64,000 nucleotides of DNA from Deinococcus yavapaiensis KR-236. GTDB lineage: Bacteria; Deinococcota; Deinococci; Deinococcales; Deinococcaceae. The position numbers were made by a program, and so were the translations under genes. The notes under the pieces were generated by a model. It had not been told where the DNA came from and ran no database searches. It saw only the letters and a list, made by a program, of their open reading frames with translations. The stretch covers positions 145,242-209,241 of the forward strand of contig NZ_QJSX01000002.1 of assembly GCF_003217515.1 (NCBI RefSeq), written 5' to 3'. Shown piece by piece: positions 1 to 8,092 of the stretch. Each line of letters begins with the position of its first letter. Position 1 is the stretch's first letter.

Positions 1-821
1 ATCATCTTCGAAAAGCCCGCCGAGCGCGCACGGCGAATCCCCTCCACTTTCAAGGCGGGTGCCAACTTCATGCCGCACGCGCAAGGCGCGACAGCCGTGA
101 AGGCGTTGTACGCCCCCGTGGGGAACGCGACTCGAGCACCGTGAAGCCCAGCCACTCGTCGCCGCGTGTCACCAGCACCATCCACTCGGGGCGCACTTCC
201 GGTGACTCGCGCCGCATGCGCCGCGACTGCTCCACGGGAACGCGCGGCATGTCCTGAGAGTCCGGCGTCTCTGCGAGTTGGTCGGCGTTGAAGTCGTACA
301 AGCGCGTCCAGTTGGCCTCGTTCCCGCCGAGCGTGCGCATGTCCTGCAGGGTGACCCCGGCATTGGCGACGCGGCGTTCCACCTCCGCGTGCGCGGCCTC
401 GTCGAAGGTGGTGAGGTCCAGGGTGGACTCGAAGCGGTGGAAGAGCAGCGAGAAGCCGCGCCGCTCGGCCCACTTGAGCGTTGCCGGATTCGTGTCGCGC
501 ACGCTGCCTCCAGGATCCTCGCGCCTTGCCCGAGGGCCGCGTCGTGCGCGCGAGCTAGCAATGCCGCGCCGTACCCGTGCCTCCGCCCCGGGTGCCACGA
601 CGGGGTGGACGATGAATTCACCCGGTCTGTAGGAAGTGTCGATCAGCCAGGCAGTGCCTAGGAGGTGTCCCTCGGCGTCTTCGACCTGGAAGTTCACTCG
701 CTGTCGCGTGGAGCGCTCAAGCTCGGCGACGTCTTCGGGCGTGTACGGCTGCAAGGTGTCGGTGTTGATGAGCGCGGTGTACTCGGCGAGGTCGTCGGGA
801 CGAGCGCCACGAACGGTTCAT
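1..821 (-). pseudogene. GNAT acetyltransferase, broken by frameshifts, 3' end outside the window
   Basis: This is a two-domain GNAT-type N-acetyltransferase whose reading frame changes at least three times. The first part (RPDDLAEYTALINTDTLQPY, then a beta-strand-rich stretch to HPVVAPG near 590) continues in a second frame with the acetyl-CoA loop RRHGYGAALLARA. It returns to the first frame near 505 at VRDTNPATLKWAERRGF, a typical GNAT motif. A third change near 125 is needed to reach TGAYNAFTAVAP and LKVEGIRRARSAGF, the second-domain motifs, which run off the window. The likely start ATG at 819-821 is also out of frame with RPDD. Either a decayed gene or a poor sequence stretch at a contig edge; the substrate is unknown. 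Confidence 0.7.
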
Positions 822-1241
822 GGCATGGAGGGAACGGCCATGATTCACAAGCCAAGGCCTTCAAGCCCGTGGCATACGCGGCGACCGAGGTGAGCGCTCG
901 GCATGGCGTCCTTCGAGAGCGGTCGTTCCGACAAGGTACGTCGTCGCTGGACGAACCGTCCACCGCGACGTGAAACGCATTCGAATGCCTTCGCTGGCCG
1001 ACGAGCTTCCGAGTACTTGCAGCGATCGAAGCCGTCGTGAGCGGAGCTTGCTCACGCGGGCCCAGGTTTGCACTCTGGAAGCGGCGTGTAAGTCGACGCC
1101 CGGCGAGCTTCTTGACGCACCGAGTGCCAGCGGCGCTCCTTCAGGAGAGTCGAGCGGAAGCTTAAAAACCTGACGCTAACCTGACGTCATGATCGAGTTT
1201 TCCTCCGTTGTCGTCTTCTCTCGCCAAGGGCGCCGAAGTTC
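822..1241. other. 420-bp stretch without a recognisable gene
   Basis: Short open frames exist on both strands but have no recognisable product and no start signal. The only structure I see is a direct repeat of CCTGACG at about 1168-1187, just before the 2H gene. It may hold the promoter of that gene, but no clear -10 box lies near its start. Confidence 0.4.
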
Positions 1242-2213
1242 ATGACGACGCCCGCTCCTCGACACAGCGTGCCCTCGGACGTCGCGGCGACGGGCGTCAT
1301 CGTGGCGCTGGGTTTGCCGAAGGAGGTAGCGTCGGCGCTCGCCGTGCCGGGCGGTGTGCCCGCCGAGGATCTGCACGTCACGCTCGCTTACCTCGGCACG
1401 ACCGTTCAGCTCGGAGACTCGCGGCTCGAAGCGGTGCGCGAAAGCGTTGCCAAGCTCGCCGAGCACACCCCGGCCTTGGCGGGCCGCGTCACGGGCATCG
1501 GGCGATTCAGCCGAGAGGACGGCCTCGACGTCGCGTACATCTCCGTAGACGCGCCCGAACTGCCCGCCTTCCGAGAAGCCTTGCTGTGTGAACTCGCCGA
1601 GGGCGCGGGTTTGGAGACGGATTCCCGCTACGGCTTCACTCCCCACGTCACCCTCGCGTTCGTGGGTGCGGACGAGGACCACCCGTACGACCGGGTCGAG
1701 CCGTTGAGCTTCGCGTTCGATACCTTGGAAGTCTGGGCAGGCCCTAGGCGAGACGCGTTCTCGTTGCGTCTCGGCGACGGCGCTCCCACCGCGTGCGAAA
1801 CGACCCAAGCGGCCGAGGACACGGCGGGCAGCGTGTCGCTCGGAGCGCTTCAAGCGGTCGTGAGCGATTGGCTGCCGAGTTTCGTGAGCGTACTGTCGGC
1901 CGAGCGTGGGCGTCAACGCGTCAAGCGCGTCGCCGAGGGGCTCGACGATCTGCACACGCGCCTGCTCGCCGCGCATCTCGCGTCGCCCGCTCGAGCGGCT
2001 TCGGGCGCGTCACCCGAAGCCGCCCTGCTCGCCCGCGCTTCGCGCGTGAGGTCGGTCGAAACGGACCTCGGCCTCATCCTGGGAACGGCCGCGCGAGACT
2101 TGCAGCAGGCGTTGACCGACGTGACGGAAGACGCGTTGGGACGCCACGTCCGGGACGCCTTGAAGCCTCTGCTGGCTTGGGCCGCCGTCGCCGACGAACG
2201 CGACGGCGACTGA
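1242..2213 (+). CDS. 2H phosphoesterase (2'-5' RNA ligase-like) with a helical C-terminal region
   Basis: 323 residues. The first 180 form a 2H phosphoesterase fold with both signature motifs, H45-V-T-L and H135-V-T-L, each followed by a hydrophobic strand (AYLG, AFVG). Family members hydrolyse or ligate 2',3'- or 2',5'-phosphoester RNA ends and related cyclic nucleotides. Residues 185-320 are Ala/Glu/Arg-rich and look all helical, with no domain I recognise. The wording of the N-terminus (GVIVALGLPKE..GGVPAEDLHVTL) resembles 2H domains that I associate with tailed-phage head and prohead-protease proteins, but no phage genes are near. The substrate is unknown. ATG 1242 is the first start that leaves the fold intact. 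Confidence 0.75.
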   Translation: MTTPAPRHSVPSDVAATGVIVALGLPKEVASALAVPGGVPAEDLHVTLAYLGTTVQLGDSRLEAVRESVAKLAEHTPALAGRVTGIGRFSREDGLDVAYISVDAPELPAFREALLCELAEGAGLETDSRYGFTPHVTLAFVGADEDHPYDRVEPLSFAFDTLEVWAGPRRDAFSLRLGDGAPTACETTQAAEDTAGSVSLGALQAVVSDWLPSFVSVLSAERGRQRVKRVAEGLDDLHTRLLAAHLASPARAASGASPEAALLARASRVRSVETDLGLILGTAARDLQQALTDVTEDALGRHVRDALKPLLAWAAVADERDGD

Positions 2214-2218
2214 TCGCC

Positions 2219-3445
2219 TCAAAGCGTCGCGAGCGGGCCGAGCGCGAGGACGTGCGCCGAGTCGAACGGACGCGCCTTGAGCAAGTCGTTCACGGCGTCC
2301 ACGCTCACCGCCTCGAAGCGTCCGATGGCCTCGTCGGACGCCATCGGCCGGCCAAGGTACAAGAAGTCCATGCCCAAGGTGAACAACCGAGAGTAAGGCG
2401 TTTCCGTTCGAAGCGCGAGGCCCACGGCGATTCGCTTGCGCGAGCGGCGCACCTCGGCCTCCGTGACGCCTTCGCGCTGAGCGCGTTCGAGTTCGGCGCG
2501 CACGACGTCCAGCGTTTCCTTCGCCCGCTCGGGATCGCAGCTCCACCCGCCTTCGAACGCGCCGAGCTCGTCGAACTCCACGTGTGCGAGTTCCACGCCG
2601 TCCGAAAGGCCCGTGTCCACGAGCGACCAGTACAAGCGCCCGTTGTCTCCCCCAAGGACGTCGGCGAGCACGACGCCCACTTCCCGGCGAGGACTCGTCG
2701 CGCTCAGGCCGGGCGCGATGAGGGCGAACTGCGTCCGCGCGAGCGCGTCGTCGCGCACGACCGTCACGTTCGGCGTGAGAGCCCGCGGCGCATGAACGCG
2801 CTCGAAGGTCGTGCGAGGCCACGTCGCCGTGAGCTCGCGCGTTTTGCGAAGCAAGGCGTCCCAGTCAAACTTTCCGCAGGCCACGAGCGTGACGTTTCGC
2901 GTGCCGTAGCGCGCTTCGAAATTGTGCCGCAAAGCCTCCGGCGTGAGGGCCGAAACCGTCTCGTTCGTTCCGAGGACGAGGTGTCCAAGCGGGTGCGGCG
3001 ACCACGCGCTTACACGAAGCTCGTCGAAGGCGCGCGACGCGGGATTGTCCTCGTACATCGCGATTTCCTCCAAGATCACGCCACGCTCGGCCTCCACGTC
3101 CGCAGCCCGAAAGGCGGGCCGCATGAGTTCGGTCAGCGTCTCCAGCAGTTCCTCCCACGCTTCGGGCAGACAGGCCGCGTGGTACACGGTCGTCTCCTCG
3201 CTCGTGAAGGCGTTGACGTTGCCGCCGAGGCGGTCGAAGCGTTCGTTGAGGTCGTCGCCGCTCACCGTCTCGCTGCCCTTGAACAGCAGGTGCTCGATGA
3301 AGTGCGACGCGCCCATCTCCTGCAAGCGCTCGTCTCGCGCGCCGGTCCGCACGAAGTACCCCAGCGCGACCGTCTGCGCCGCGTCGTTCGGCTCGCCGAG
3401 GATCGTGAGGCCGCTTTCGAGGACGTCAAGCCGGAACACGCGCAC
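2219..3445 (-). CDS. M16 family zinc metalloprotease, catalytic subunit
   Basis: 408 residues with the inverted zinc motif HFIEH at residues 48-52 (HxxEH) and the third ligand in LEEI near 126-127. This identifies an active M16B peptidase (processing-peptidase/PqqL type). Such enzymes usually cut small or unfolded peptides inside the chamber of a two-subunit clam shell. It starts with GTG, and its first 20 bp overlap the end of the upstream M16 gene, so the two are co-translated and probably form a heterodimer. No signal peptide is visible, so it is likely cytoplasmic. The substrate cannot be told from sequence. Confidence 0.92.
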   Translation of the reverse strand: MRVFRLDVLESGLTILGEPNDAAQTVALGYFVRTGARDERLQEMGASHFIEHLLFKGSETVSGDDLNERFDRLGGNVNAFTSEETTVYHAACLPEAWEELLETLTELMRPAFRAADVEAERGVILEEIAMYEDNPASRAFDELRVSAWSPHPLGHLVLGTNETVSALTPEALRHNFEARYGTRNVTLVACGKFDWDALLRKTRELTATWPRTTFERVHAPRALTPNVTVVRDDALARTQFALIAPGLSATSPRREVGVVLADVLGGDNGRLYWSLVDTGLSDGVELAHVEFDELGAFEGGWSCDPERAKETLDVVRAELERAQREGVTEAEVRRSRKRIAVGLALRTETPYSRLFTLGMDFLYLGRPMASDEAIGRFEAVSVDAVNDLLKARPFDSAHVLALGPLATL

Positions 3446-4661
3446 CTCCGACGGCGAGCGCGGCGGGACCGAGCGTCATCACGCCCGGCCGAGCGAACGG
3501 CCGGCGCGCGAGGAAGCTGTGCAAGTCTGCGAGCGTCACGCGGCGTAACTCGTCCTTCACCTCGTCGGGAGCGCGGACGCGGCCCAGCGTCACGAAGTCT
3601 CGCGACAGCATGCCGGCCCGCCCGCGCGACGATTCGCCCGCGAACACCAAGCTCGCCAGCAGGCCCGCCCGTGCCCGCTCGAATTCGTCTTCGCTCACGC
3701 CGAGCGACAAGCGCTGAAACTCGCTCAGTACGACTTCCAGCGTTTCCGTCGCGCGCTCGTGCGTGGTGCCCGCGAACGCCCAAGCGAATCCCTCTCCGCC
3801 GACGACGTACGCTTGCGCGCCGACGCTGTACGCGAGGCCGCGTTCCTCGCGCACCGAGCGAAACAGCCGCGAAGCGCTGCCGCCCGAAAGCGCGGCGAGC
3901 GCGAGGTGAAATGCCAACCAGTCGGGGTCGGTGGGGGAGACGCCCTCGAACATCGCCCCGATTTGCGTTTGCTGCGCCTCTTGGGTGACGTGCTCCGAAA
4001 AGCCGAGGTCGTACGCCACGCTCGGCAACTTCGCCTTGCCGCCTTCCCAATCGCCGAAGTGCTCGCGGACGAGGCGAAGCGCTTCGTGCACCTCCATGTT
4101 CGCCACGATCACGAGCACCGAGCCGCGCGGACCGTACGAGGCGTGCAGGCTTCGCACGTTCCCGGCTGTCACGCGCTCAAGGGCGTCGAGCGTGCCGCCG
4201 ACCGGGTGGCCGAACGGCGGCGCGAATACCCGCGCGCGGAGCTTCACGCCGAGCAATTCACTCGGGTTGTCCGCGAGGCCTTCCAAGTCTTGCCGCGCAA
4301 GGTCGGCGACCGTGTCGAACTCGTCTTCGTCCAAGTGCGGCGCGCGAACCGTGTCCGCGATGAGCTTCAAGGCGGCCCCGAGGTCGGACACGAGTCCGCT
4401 CACGGTGAAGCGCGTCGCCTCGTGCGTCACGCCGCCGCCGCGCCGCAAGCCCAACTCGTCGTACGCGTCGGCGAGTTCCCGTGCGTCCAGCCCGCTCGCG
4501 CCCTTGTGCAGCCACTCCTCGAGCAGGGCCGCCGCGCCTTCCGCTCCCGCCGGATCGTGCGCCGCGCCGATCGGCAAGCGCAGTTCGAGCGCGAAGCCCG
4601 GACCGCTTCCGCGCTCGAACACCATCGTCAATCCGTTTTCCAAACCTTCGACCAACGTCAC
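3426..4661 (-). CDS. M16 family peptidase-like protein, non-catalytic partner
   Basis: 411 residues, homologous to the next gene over its full length, but the zinc motif is replaced. Where HxxEH is expected the sequence reads A45-L-L-E-E49, so zinc cannot be held. It keeps the RGLAYSVG segment with the Arg/Tyr pair that, in two-gene M16B systems, is supplied to the active site by the inactive subunit. First gene of a two-gene operon. GTG 4661 is chosen because TAGAAT ends 6 nt upstream of it. Confidence 0.9.
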   Translation of the reverse strand: MTLVEGLENGLTMVFERGSGPGFALELRLPIGAAHDPAGAEGAAALLEEWLHKGASGLDARELADAYDELGLRRGGGVTHEATRFTVSGLVSDLGAALKLIADTVRAPHLDEDEFDTVADLARQDLEGLADNPSELLGVKLRARVFAPPFGHPVGGTLDALERVTAGNVRSLHASYGPRGSVLVIVANMEVHEALRLVREHFGDWEGGKAKLPSVAYDLGFSEHVTQEAQQTQIGAMFEGVSPTDPDWLAFHLALAALSGGSASRLFRSVREERGLAYSVGAQAYVVGGEGFAWAFAGTTHERATETLEVVLSEFQRLSLGVSEDEFERARAGLLASLVFAGESSRGRAGMLSRDFVTLGRVRAPDEVKDELRRVTLADLHSFLARRPFARPGVMTLGPAALAVGGARVPA

Positions 4662-4667
4662 CGAACG

Positions 4668-4673
4668 ATTCTA
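4668..4673 (-). promoter_or_regulatory. -10 element of the M16 operon, leaderless
   Basis: TAGAAT on the minus strand, 6 nt before GTG 4661, with no Shine-Dalgarno sequence between. The spacing matches many other genes in this window. Confidence 0.65.
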
Positions 4674-4769
4674 CGCGCCGAAGCCAAGTTCGTGCGGAGC
4701 GGAGGTCTCGATTCGGCTTTGACTTAAGTCATGGCCCTTCTCGGCGCCGTGCGGCACCTTGATGGTCGT

Positions 4770-5006
4770 ATGCCGCATGTCATCACGAGCCCGTGCATCG
4801 GAGTCAAAGATCAAGCTTGCACCGAAGTGTGCCCCGTGGAGTGCATCTACGACGGCGGAGATCAGTATCTCATCCATCCCGACGAGTGCATCGATTGCGG
4901 CGCGTGCGTGCCCGCCTGCCCCGTCTCGGCGATCTTCCCCGAAGAGGACGTTCCGTCCAACGAGTCGCCCTTCATCGCCAAGAACAAAGAGTTCTTCGGC
5001 CTCTGA
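4770..5006 (+). CDS. 7Fe/8Fe ferredoxin
   Basis: 78-residue low-potential electron carrier. The first cluster region has C-x7-C-x3-CP (SPCIGVKDQACTEVCP), the arrangement of seven-iron ferredoxins with one [3Fe-4S] and one [4Fe-4S] cluster. The second has CIDCGACVPACP. The start MPHVITSPC matches the conserved N-terminus of Thermus/Deinococcus ferredoxins, so ATG 4770 is preferred over an in-frame ATG at 4731. The acidic C-terminal half (FPEEDVPSNES) is also typical. It lies alone between the divergent M16 operon and the Crp-like gene. Confidence 0.93.
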   Translation: MPHVITSPCIGVKDQACTEVCPVECIYDGGDQYLIHPDECIDCGACVPACPVSAIFPEEDVPSNESPFIAKNKEFFGL

Positions 5007-5031
5007 CCCCTCGGGTTCGGAGTTCTAGAAT
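5003..5031 (+). promoter_or_regulatory. Promoter of the Crp/Fnr-like gene
   Basis: CTGACC (5003-5008), a 17-bp spacer and TAGAAT (5026-5031). The -35 box overlaps the ferredoxin stop codon. The -10 box ends 6 nt before GTG 5038, so the transcript should be leaderless. Confidence 0.6.
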
Positions 5032-5037
5032 GATCGG

Positions 5038-5697
5038 GTGATGCCCGAGTTCGCCGCGTCCCTTCCGCTCGCCTGGCCTCTGTTCGAGGGGTTGGGCGAG
5101 CGGGAAGGCGCGGCGTTGTGCGCGTCGGGCGTCGTGCGCCTCGCGCGGCGCGGCGAAGCCTTGTTTGCCGAAGGCGACCTCGTCACGCACCTTTACGGAG
5201 TGGAGAGCGGATCGATCAAGATCGTGAAGTTCGGGCCGAACGGGCGGCGCGAGCTCACCTTGCGCGTCGCGGGCGGCGGCGAGACGATCGGGAACGCCGA
5301 GGTGCTGGGCGGCGCGGAGCGCTTCGAGTGGAGCGCGGTCGTCTTGGAGGACGCCCGCGTGGTGGCCTTTCCGTCGGACGCCGTGCGAAGCTGCCTGGAC
5401 GTGACGCCCGCCGTGAAGCTCCTCGCGCGCCGTGAACTGGAACTCGCGCGGCAGACGGCGTACCTCGTGTTGTACGACGTCGGCGCGCGATTGGCGGTGC
5501 ACTTGCTGCGCGAAACGCGCGTGAGCGCCGTGTACAAACTTCCGGCGAATTCCGAGCTCGCCGCTTTGCTCGGCACGGTGCCCGAGCTCGTGAGCCGCAA
5601 GCTCGGCGAGTTTTATCGCTCGGGCCTCATAGGACTCGCGAAGCGTGAACTTCGCGTGCTCGACGAGGCCGGCCTGCGGCGCGTCGCGGAAGGCTGA
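5038..5697 (+). CDS. Crp/Fnr family transcriptional regulator
   Basis: 219 residues: a cyclic-nucleotide-binding beta-roll (about 10-125, with VESGSIKIVKFGPNGRRELTL and GETIGNAEVL) and a C-terminal winged helix (about 145-215, with NSELAALLGTVPELVSRKLGEF as recognition helix). There are no clustered cysteines, so it is not an Fe-S Fnr. The phosphate-binding Arg of true Crp is not clear, so an unliganded or other-ligand sensor is possible. GTG 5038 fits the -10 spacing; ATG 5041 is the alternative. The targets are unknown. Confidence 0.85.
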   Translation: MMPEFAASLPLAWPLFEGLGEREGAALCASGVVRLARRGEALFAEGDLVTHLYGVESGSIKIVKFGPNGRRELTLRVAGGGETIGNAEVLGGAERFEWSAVVLEDARVVAFPSDAVRSCLDVTPAVKLLARRELELARQTAYLVLYDVGARLAVHLLRETRVSAVYKLPANSELAALLGTVPELVSRKLGEFYRSGLIGLAKRELRVLDEAGLRRVAEG

Positions 5698-5706
5698 GAA
5701 GAAGCT

Positions 5707-7386
5707 TCAGCGTTTCGCTTTCGTCGCTTGCGCGATCGTGAAGTCGCGAATGCCCCAGGCGACGCCGGCGGCGACACGCTCGAGGTACGCGGGGTTCAGG
5801 AGGTTTTGCGAATCGACGGGATGCGAGGCGTAGCCGATCTCGACGAGGGCGGCGGGCACGCGGGCGCCGCGCAGCACGGCGAGTGACTTGCTCTTGATAC
5901 CGCGCGAGAAAGCGCTCGTGAAGCGCGCCATGCTGGATTGGAGGGACGACGCGAGGGTAGGACTGAGATCGTTGTTCGGATACCACCAAGTCTCCACCCC
6001 GTACCCTTTCATGGTGTTCTCGGGCGCGATGGAGTTGACGTGGATGCTCACGAGGACGTTCACGGGCGGTGCGGCCATCGAGGCGCGCATGTCGAGATCG
6101 GTGTTCTTGTCGACCGAAAGCTGGGTGTCCGTGTCGCGCGTCATCACGACGGTCGCTCCCGCCGCCGTCAGCAGCGCCTTGACGCGTTGCGCGACGTCGA
6201 GCGTCACGGCCTTCTCCACGATCGTGTTCTGTTGCGCGCCCGGGTCGACGCCGCCGTGGCCCGCGTCCAAGACGATCTTGACGGGCGTCGGGAAGGACGG
6301 CAGGGTCGTGTCCGCCTGGCTCAGGGGGGACGTGTCCGAGAAGGCGGGCGACAAGTCGATCACGAGGCGGTTGAGGGTGCTCGACGCGTCGACGGGCGGC
6401 AGGAACATTTGCCTCATGCCGCCCTTGCTCGTGAGCGCGAAGGTGGGCCGCAAGGTGAGCGTGATACCGCCGAGGGTCGGCTCGATTTGCCATTGCGCGA
6501 GTTCGGGCGTGTCGGGCTGAGCGACTTCGGCGAGCGCGGTGACGCCACGTAAGTCGACGCGGACGCTGTTCGAGTTTTGGACGAGCGCGTACGTGGCGTT
6601 CGGCGGCAAGTCCAGAACGATGCGCGTGAAGCCCGAGTTCTTGCCGACGCGCGGCGGCGTCAACGGCAAGAGGGCGCCGCTCGGCAAGGTCGGTGAGGGA
6701 ACGGAAGGCGTGACGGGCGTCGCCGGGACGAAAGGCGTGACAGGCGTCGCCGGGACGCGCGACGACTCGGACGAGGGCGGCGTTTGGCTGGGCTCGGTCG
6801 GCGTGGGCGCCGTCTGGGTGGGAGGCGTTTGTTGAGGAATCGTGACGGGCGGGGTGGTGCGCAGGGCCTTGGCCGCCTCGCCCGTGGCGCCTCCCTGCAA
6901 AAGCGCGCCGAGATCAAGGGCGAGGCGGTGCGGCAGCACGCCGTCGGGCGGCACGTCGAGGGCGCGCCAACCGCTGTCCAGCCCGAGCGGGAAGGGCGTC
7001 TCCAGCAACACCGTGACGCCCGTCGTCGTGGGTTGGTAGCTCCACGCGGTGAGCTCCGCGCTGACGTTACGGCCGCTGGCAGGCGCGGTTCGTACGTCCG
7101 TGACGTCGACACGCAAGCCGCCGAAGGTCGGCGTGAGCGTGTACGACGCGCCCGGCGGCAAGTCGAGGACGAAGCGCGTCACGCCCCCCGCGTTGGACGT
7201 GCGCGGCACGCCGAGCAAGGGCATCTGGGGCGCGATTTGCAGTGGCGTGGCGGGAACGGTGGTCGTGCTGGGCAGTGGCGTGAGGACGGGCGTGGCAGGC
7301 GACGGAGGCGGAGTGTTGAGAAACGGCGACGGTTGTGCGAGCGCTCCGGAGACTAACAGGAGACTCATCAGGGCCCACGGCTTCAT
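5707..7386 (-). CDS. N-acetylmuramoyl-L-alanine amidase with two AMIN domains
   Basis: 559 residues. An N-terminal signal peptide (1-17, cleavage after GALA) is followed by AMIN domain 1 (about 60-155), a Pro/Thr/Ser linker with the repeat PATPVTPxVP (180-240), AMIN domain 2 (about 250-350) and an Amidase_3 domain (370-550). The zinc ligands H377 (DAGHGG), E391 and H449 (SIHVNS) and the catalytic E516 (ALVEIGY) are present. It cleaves the amide bond between MurNAc and the stem peptide in the periplasm, usually at the division septum, where AMIN domains target it. A second copy of AMIN is unusual but seen in AmiC-like enzymes. Confidence 0.93.
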   Translation of the reverse strand: MKPWALMSLLLVSGALAQPSPFLNTPPPSPATPVLTPLPSTTTVPATPLQIAPQMPLLGVPRTSNAGGVTRFVLDLPPGASYTLTPTFGGLRVDVTDVRTAPASGRNVSAELTAWSYQPTTTGVTVLLETPFPLGLDSGWRALDVPPDGVLPHRLALDLGALLQGGATGEAAKALRTTPPVTIPQQTPPTQTAPTPTEPSQTPPSSESSRVPATPVTPFVPATPVTPSVPSPTLPSGALLPLTPPRVGKNSGFTRIVLDLPPNATYALVQNSNSVRVDLRGVTALAEVAQPDTPELAQWQIEPTLGGITLTLRPTFALTSKGGMRQMFLPPVDASSTLNRLVIDLSPAFSDTSPLSQADTTLPSFPTPVKIVLDAGHGGVDPGAQQNTIVEKAVTLDVAQRVKALLTAAGATVVMTRDTDTQLSVDKNTDLDMRASMAAPPVNVLVSIHVNSIAPENTMKGYGVETWWYPNNDLSPTLASSLQSSMARFTSAFSRGIKSKSLAVLRGARVPAALVEIGYASHPVDSQNLLNPAYLERVAAGVAWGIRDFTIAQATKAKR

Positions 7387-7454
7387 ATGACCTTTACGTT
7401 AGCCTCAGGAAGTGAGAGAGGTGTGTTGAAGGCGCAGTGGGCGCGCACTTTCGC

Positions 7455-7500
7455 TCATGAAAGTCTTCATGAATCGCGTGAATTTATAAAGAAATTCATG
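7455..7500. promoter_or_regulatory. Cluster of TCATGAA inverted repeats, candidate operator
   Basis: TCATGAA (7455-7461) and TTCATGA (7466-7472) form a perfect palindrome with a 4-nt centre. CATGAAT (7468-7474) pairs with ATTCATG (7494-7500). GAATTT (7480-7485) pairs with AAATTC (7492-7497). The block sits between the divergent amidase and NUDIX genes and covers the expected -35 region of the NUDIX promoter. A dimeric repressor site is the simplest reading; the regulator is unknown. Confidence 0.5.
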
Positions 7501-7501
7501 C

Positions 7502-7507
7502 TAGGTT
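7502..7507 (+). promoter_or_regulatory. -10 element of the NUDIX-his operon, leaderless
   Basis: TAGGTT followed by 6 nt and ATG 7514, with no Shine-Dalgarno sequence. Directly adjoins the TCATGAA palindromes. Confidence 0.6.
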
Positions 7508-7513
7508 GCCTTC

Positions 7514-8092
7514 ATGTCCGAGCGAACGCCCGATCTTCATCCGGACGACGACCAACCCTGGACAGCACTCGAACGCCGAGACGTCTCGCGCGCCCCTCAT
7601 ATCGTCGCCGACCTCGTGCAAGGCCACGCGGGCACCACCTTCGAGTACACGTACCGCCCACGCGGAGGACGCGCCGCGTTGATCGTCCCGATCACCGAGG
7701 ACGGCCGCCTCGTGATGCTGCGCCAATACCGTTACCCCATCGGCATGACGATGACCGAGATTCCGGCGGGCGCCGTCGAACTCGGCGAGGAGCCCCTCGA
7801 CGCCGCGAAGCGCGAACTCGCGGAGGAAATCGGTGGCGTGGCCCGCGCGTTCGAGGCCTTGCCGCTCTTCTGCCCGCAGCCGAGCTTCACGGGGCAAATC
7901 TTCCACCCCTTCGTGGCGTTCGACGTGACGCTCGGCGAGAACGCGCCCGAAGACAGCGAGCTTTTGCGCGTCGAAGTCGTGCCGATTCACGAAGCGTACC
8001 GCCGCCTCGACGACGGCGAAATTCCCAACGGCCCGTCGGCCCTCACGCTCTTTCACGCGCGCCGCGTGCTCTCGAGGCGAGGCCTGCTGTGA
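7514..8092 (+). CDS. NUDIX hydrolase, ADP-ribose pyrophosphatase-like
   Basis: 192 residues with a complete NUDIX box from G86 to G107 (G-x5-E92-x7-R100-E-L-x-E-E-I-G), which binds Mg2+ and hydrolyses nucleoside diphosphate derivatives. The flanking strands (LVMLRQYRYPIGMTMTEIPAG) match ADP-ribose pyrophosphatases, where MLRQYR and the segment before the box bind the dimer partner's substrate. Expansion of NUDIX enzymes is typical of Deinococcus. First gene of a tight operon; its stop overlaps the next GTG by 4 bp. Confidence 0.9.
   Translation: MSERTPDLHPDDDQPWTALERRDVSRAPHIVADLVQGHAGTTFEYTYRPRGGRAALIVPITEDGRLVMLRQYRYPIGMTMTEIPAGAVELGEEPLDAAKRELAEEIGGVARAFEALPLFCPQPSFTGQIFHPFVAFDVTLGENAPEDSELLRVEVVPIHEAYRRLDDGEIPNGPSALTLFHARRVLSRRGLL

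Noticed and set aside
1242..2213. Remnant prophage around the 2H phosphoesterase
   Set aside because: No capsid, portal, terminase, integrase or attachment repeats are visible in the flanks.
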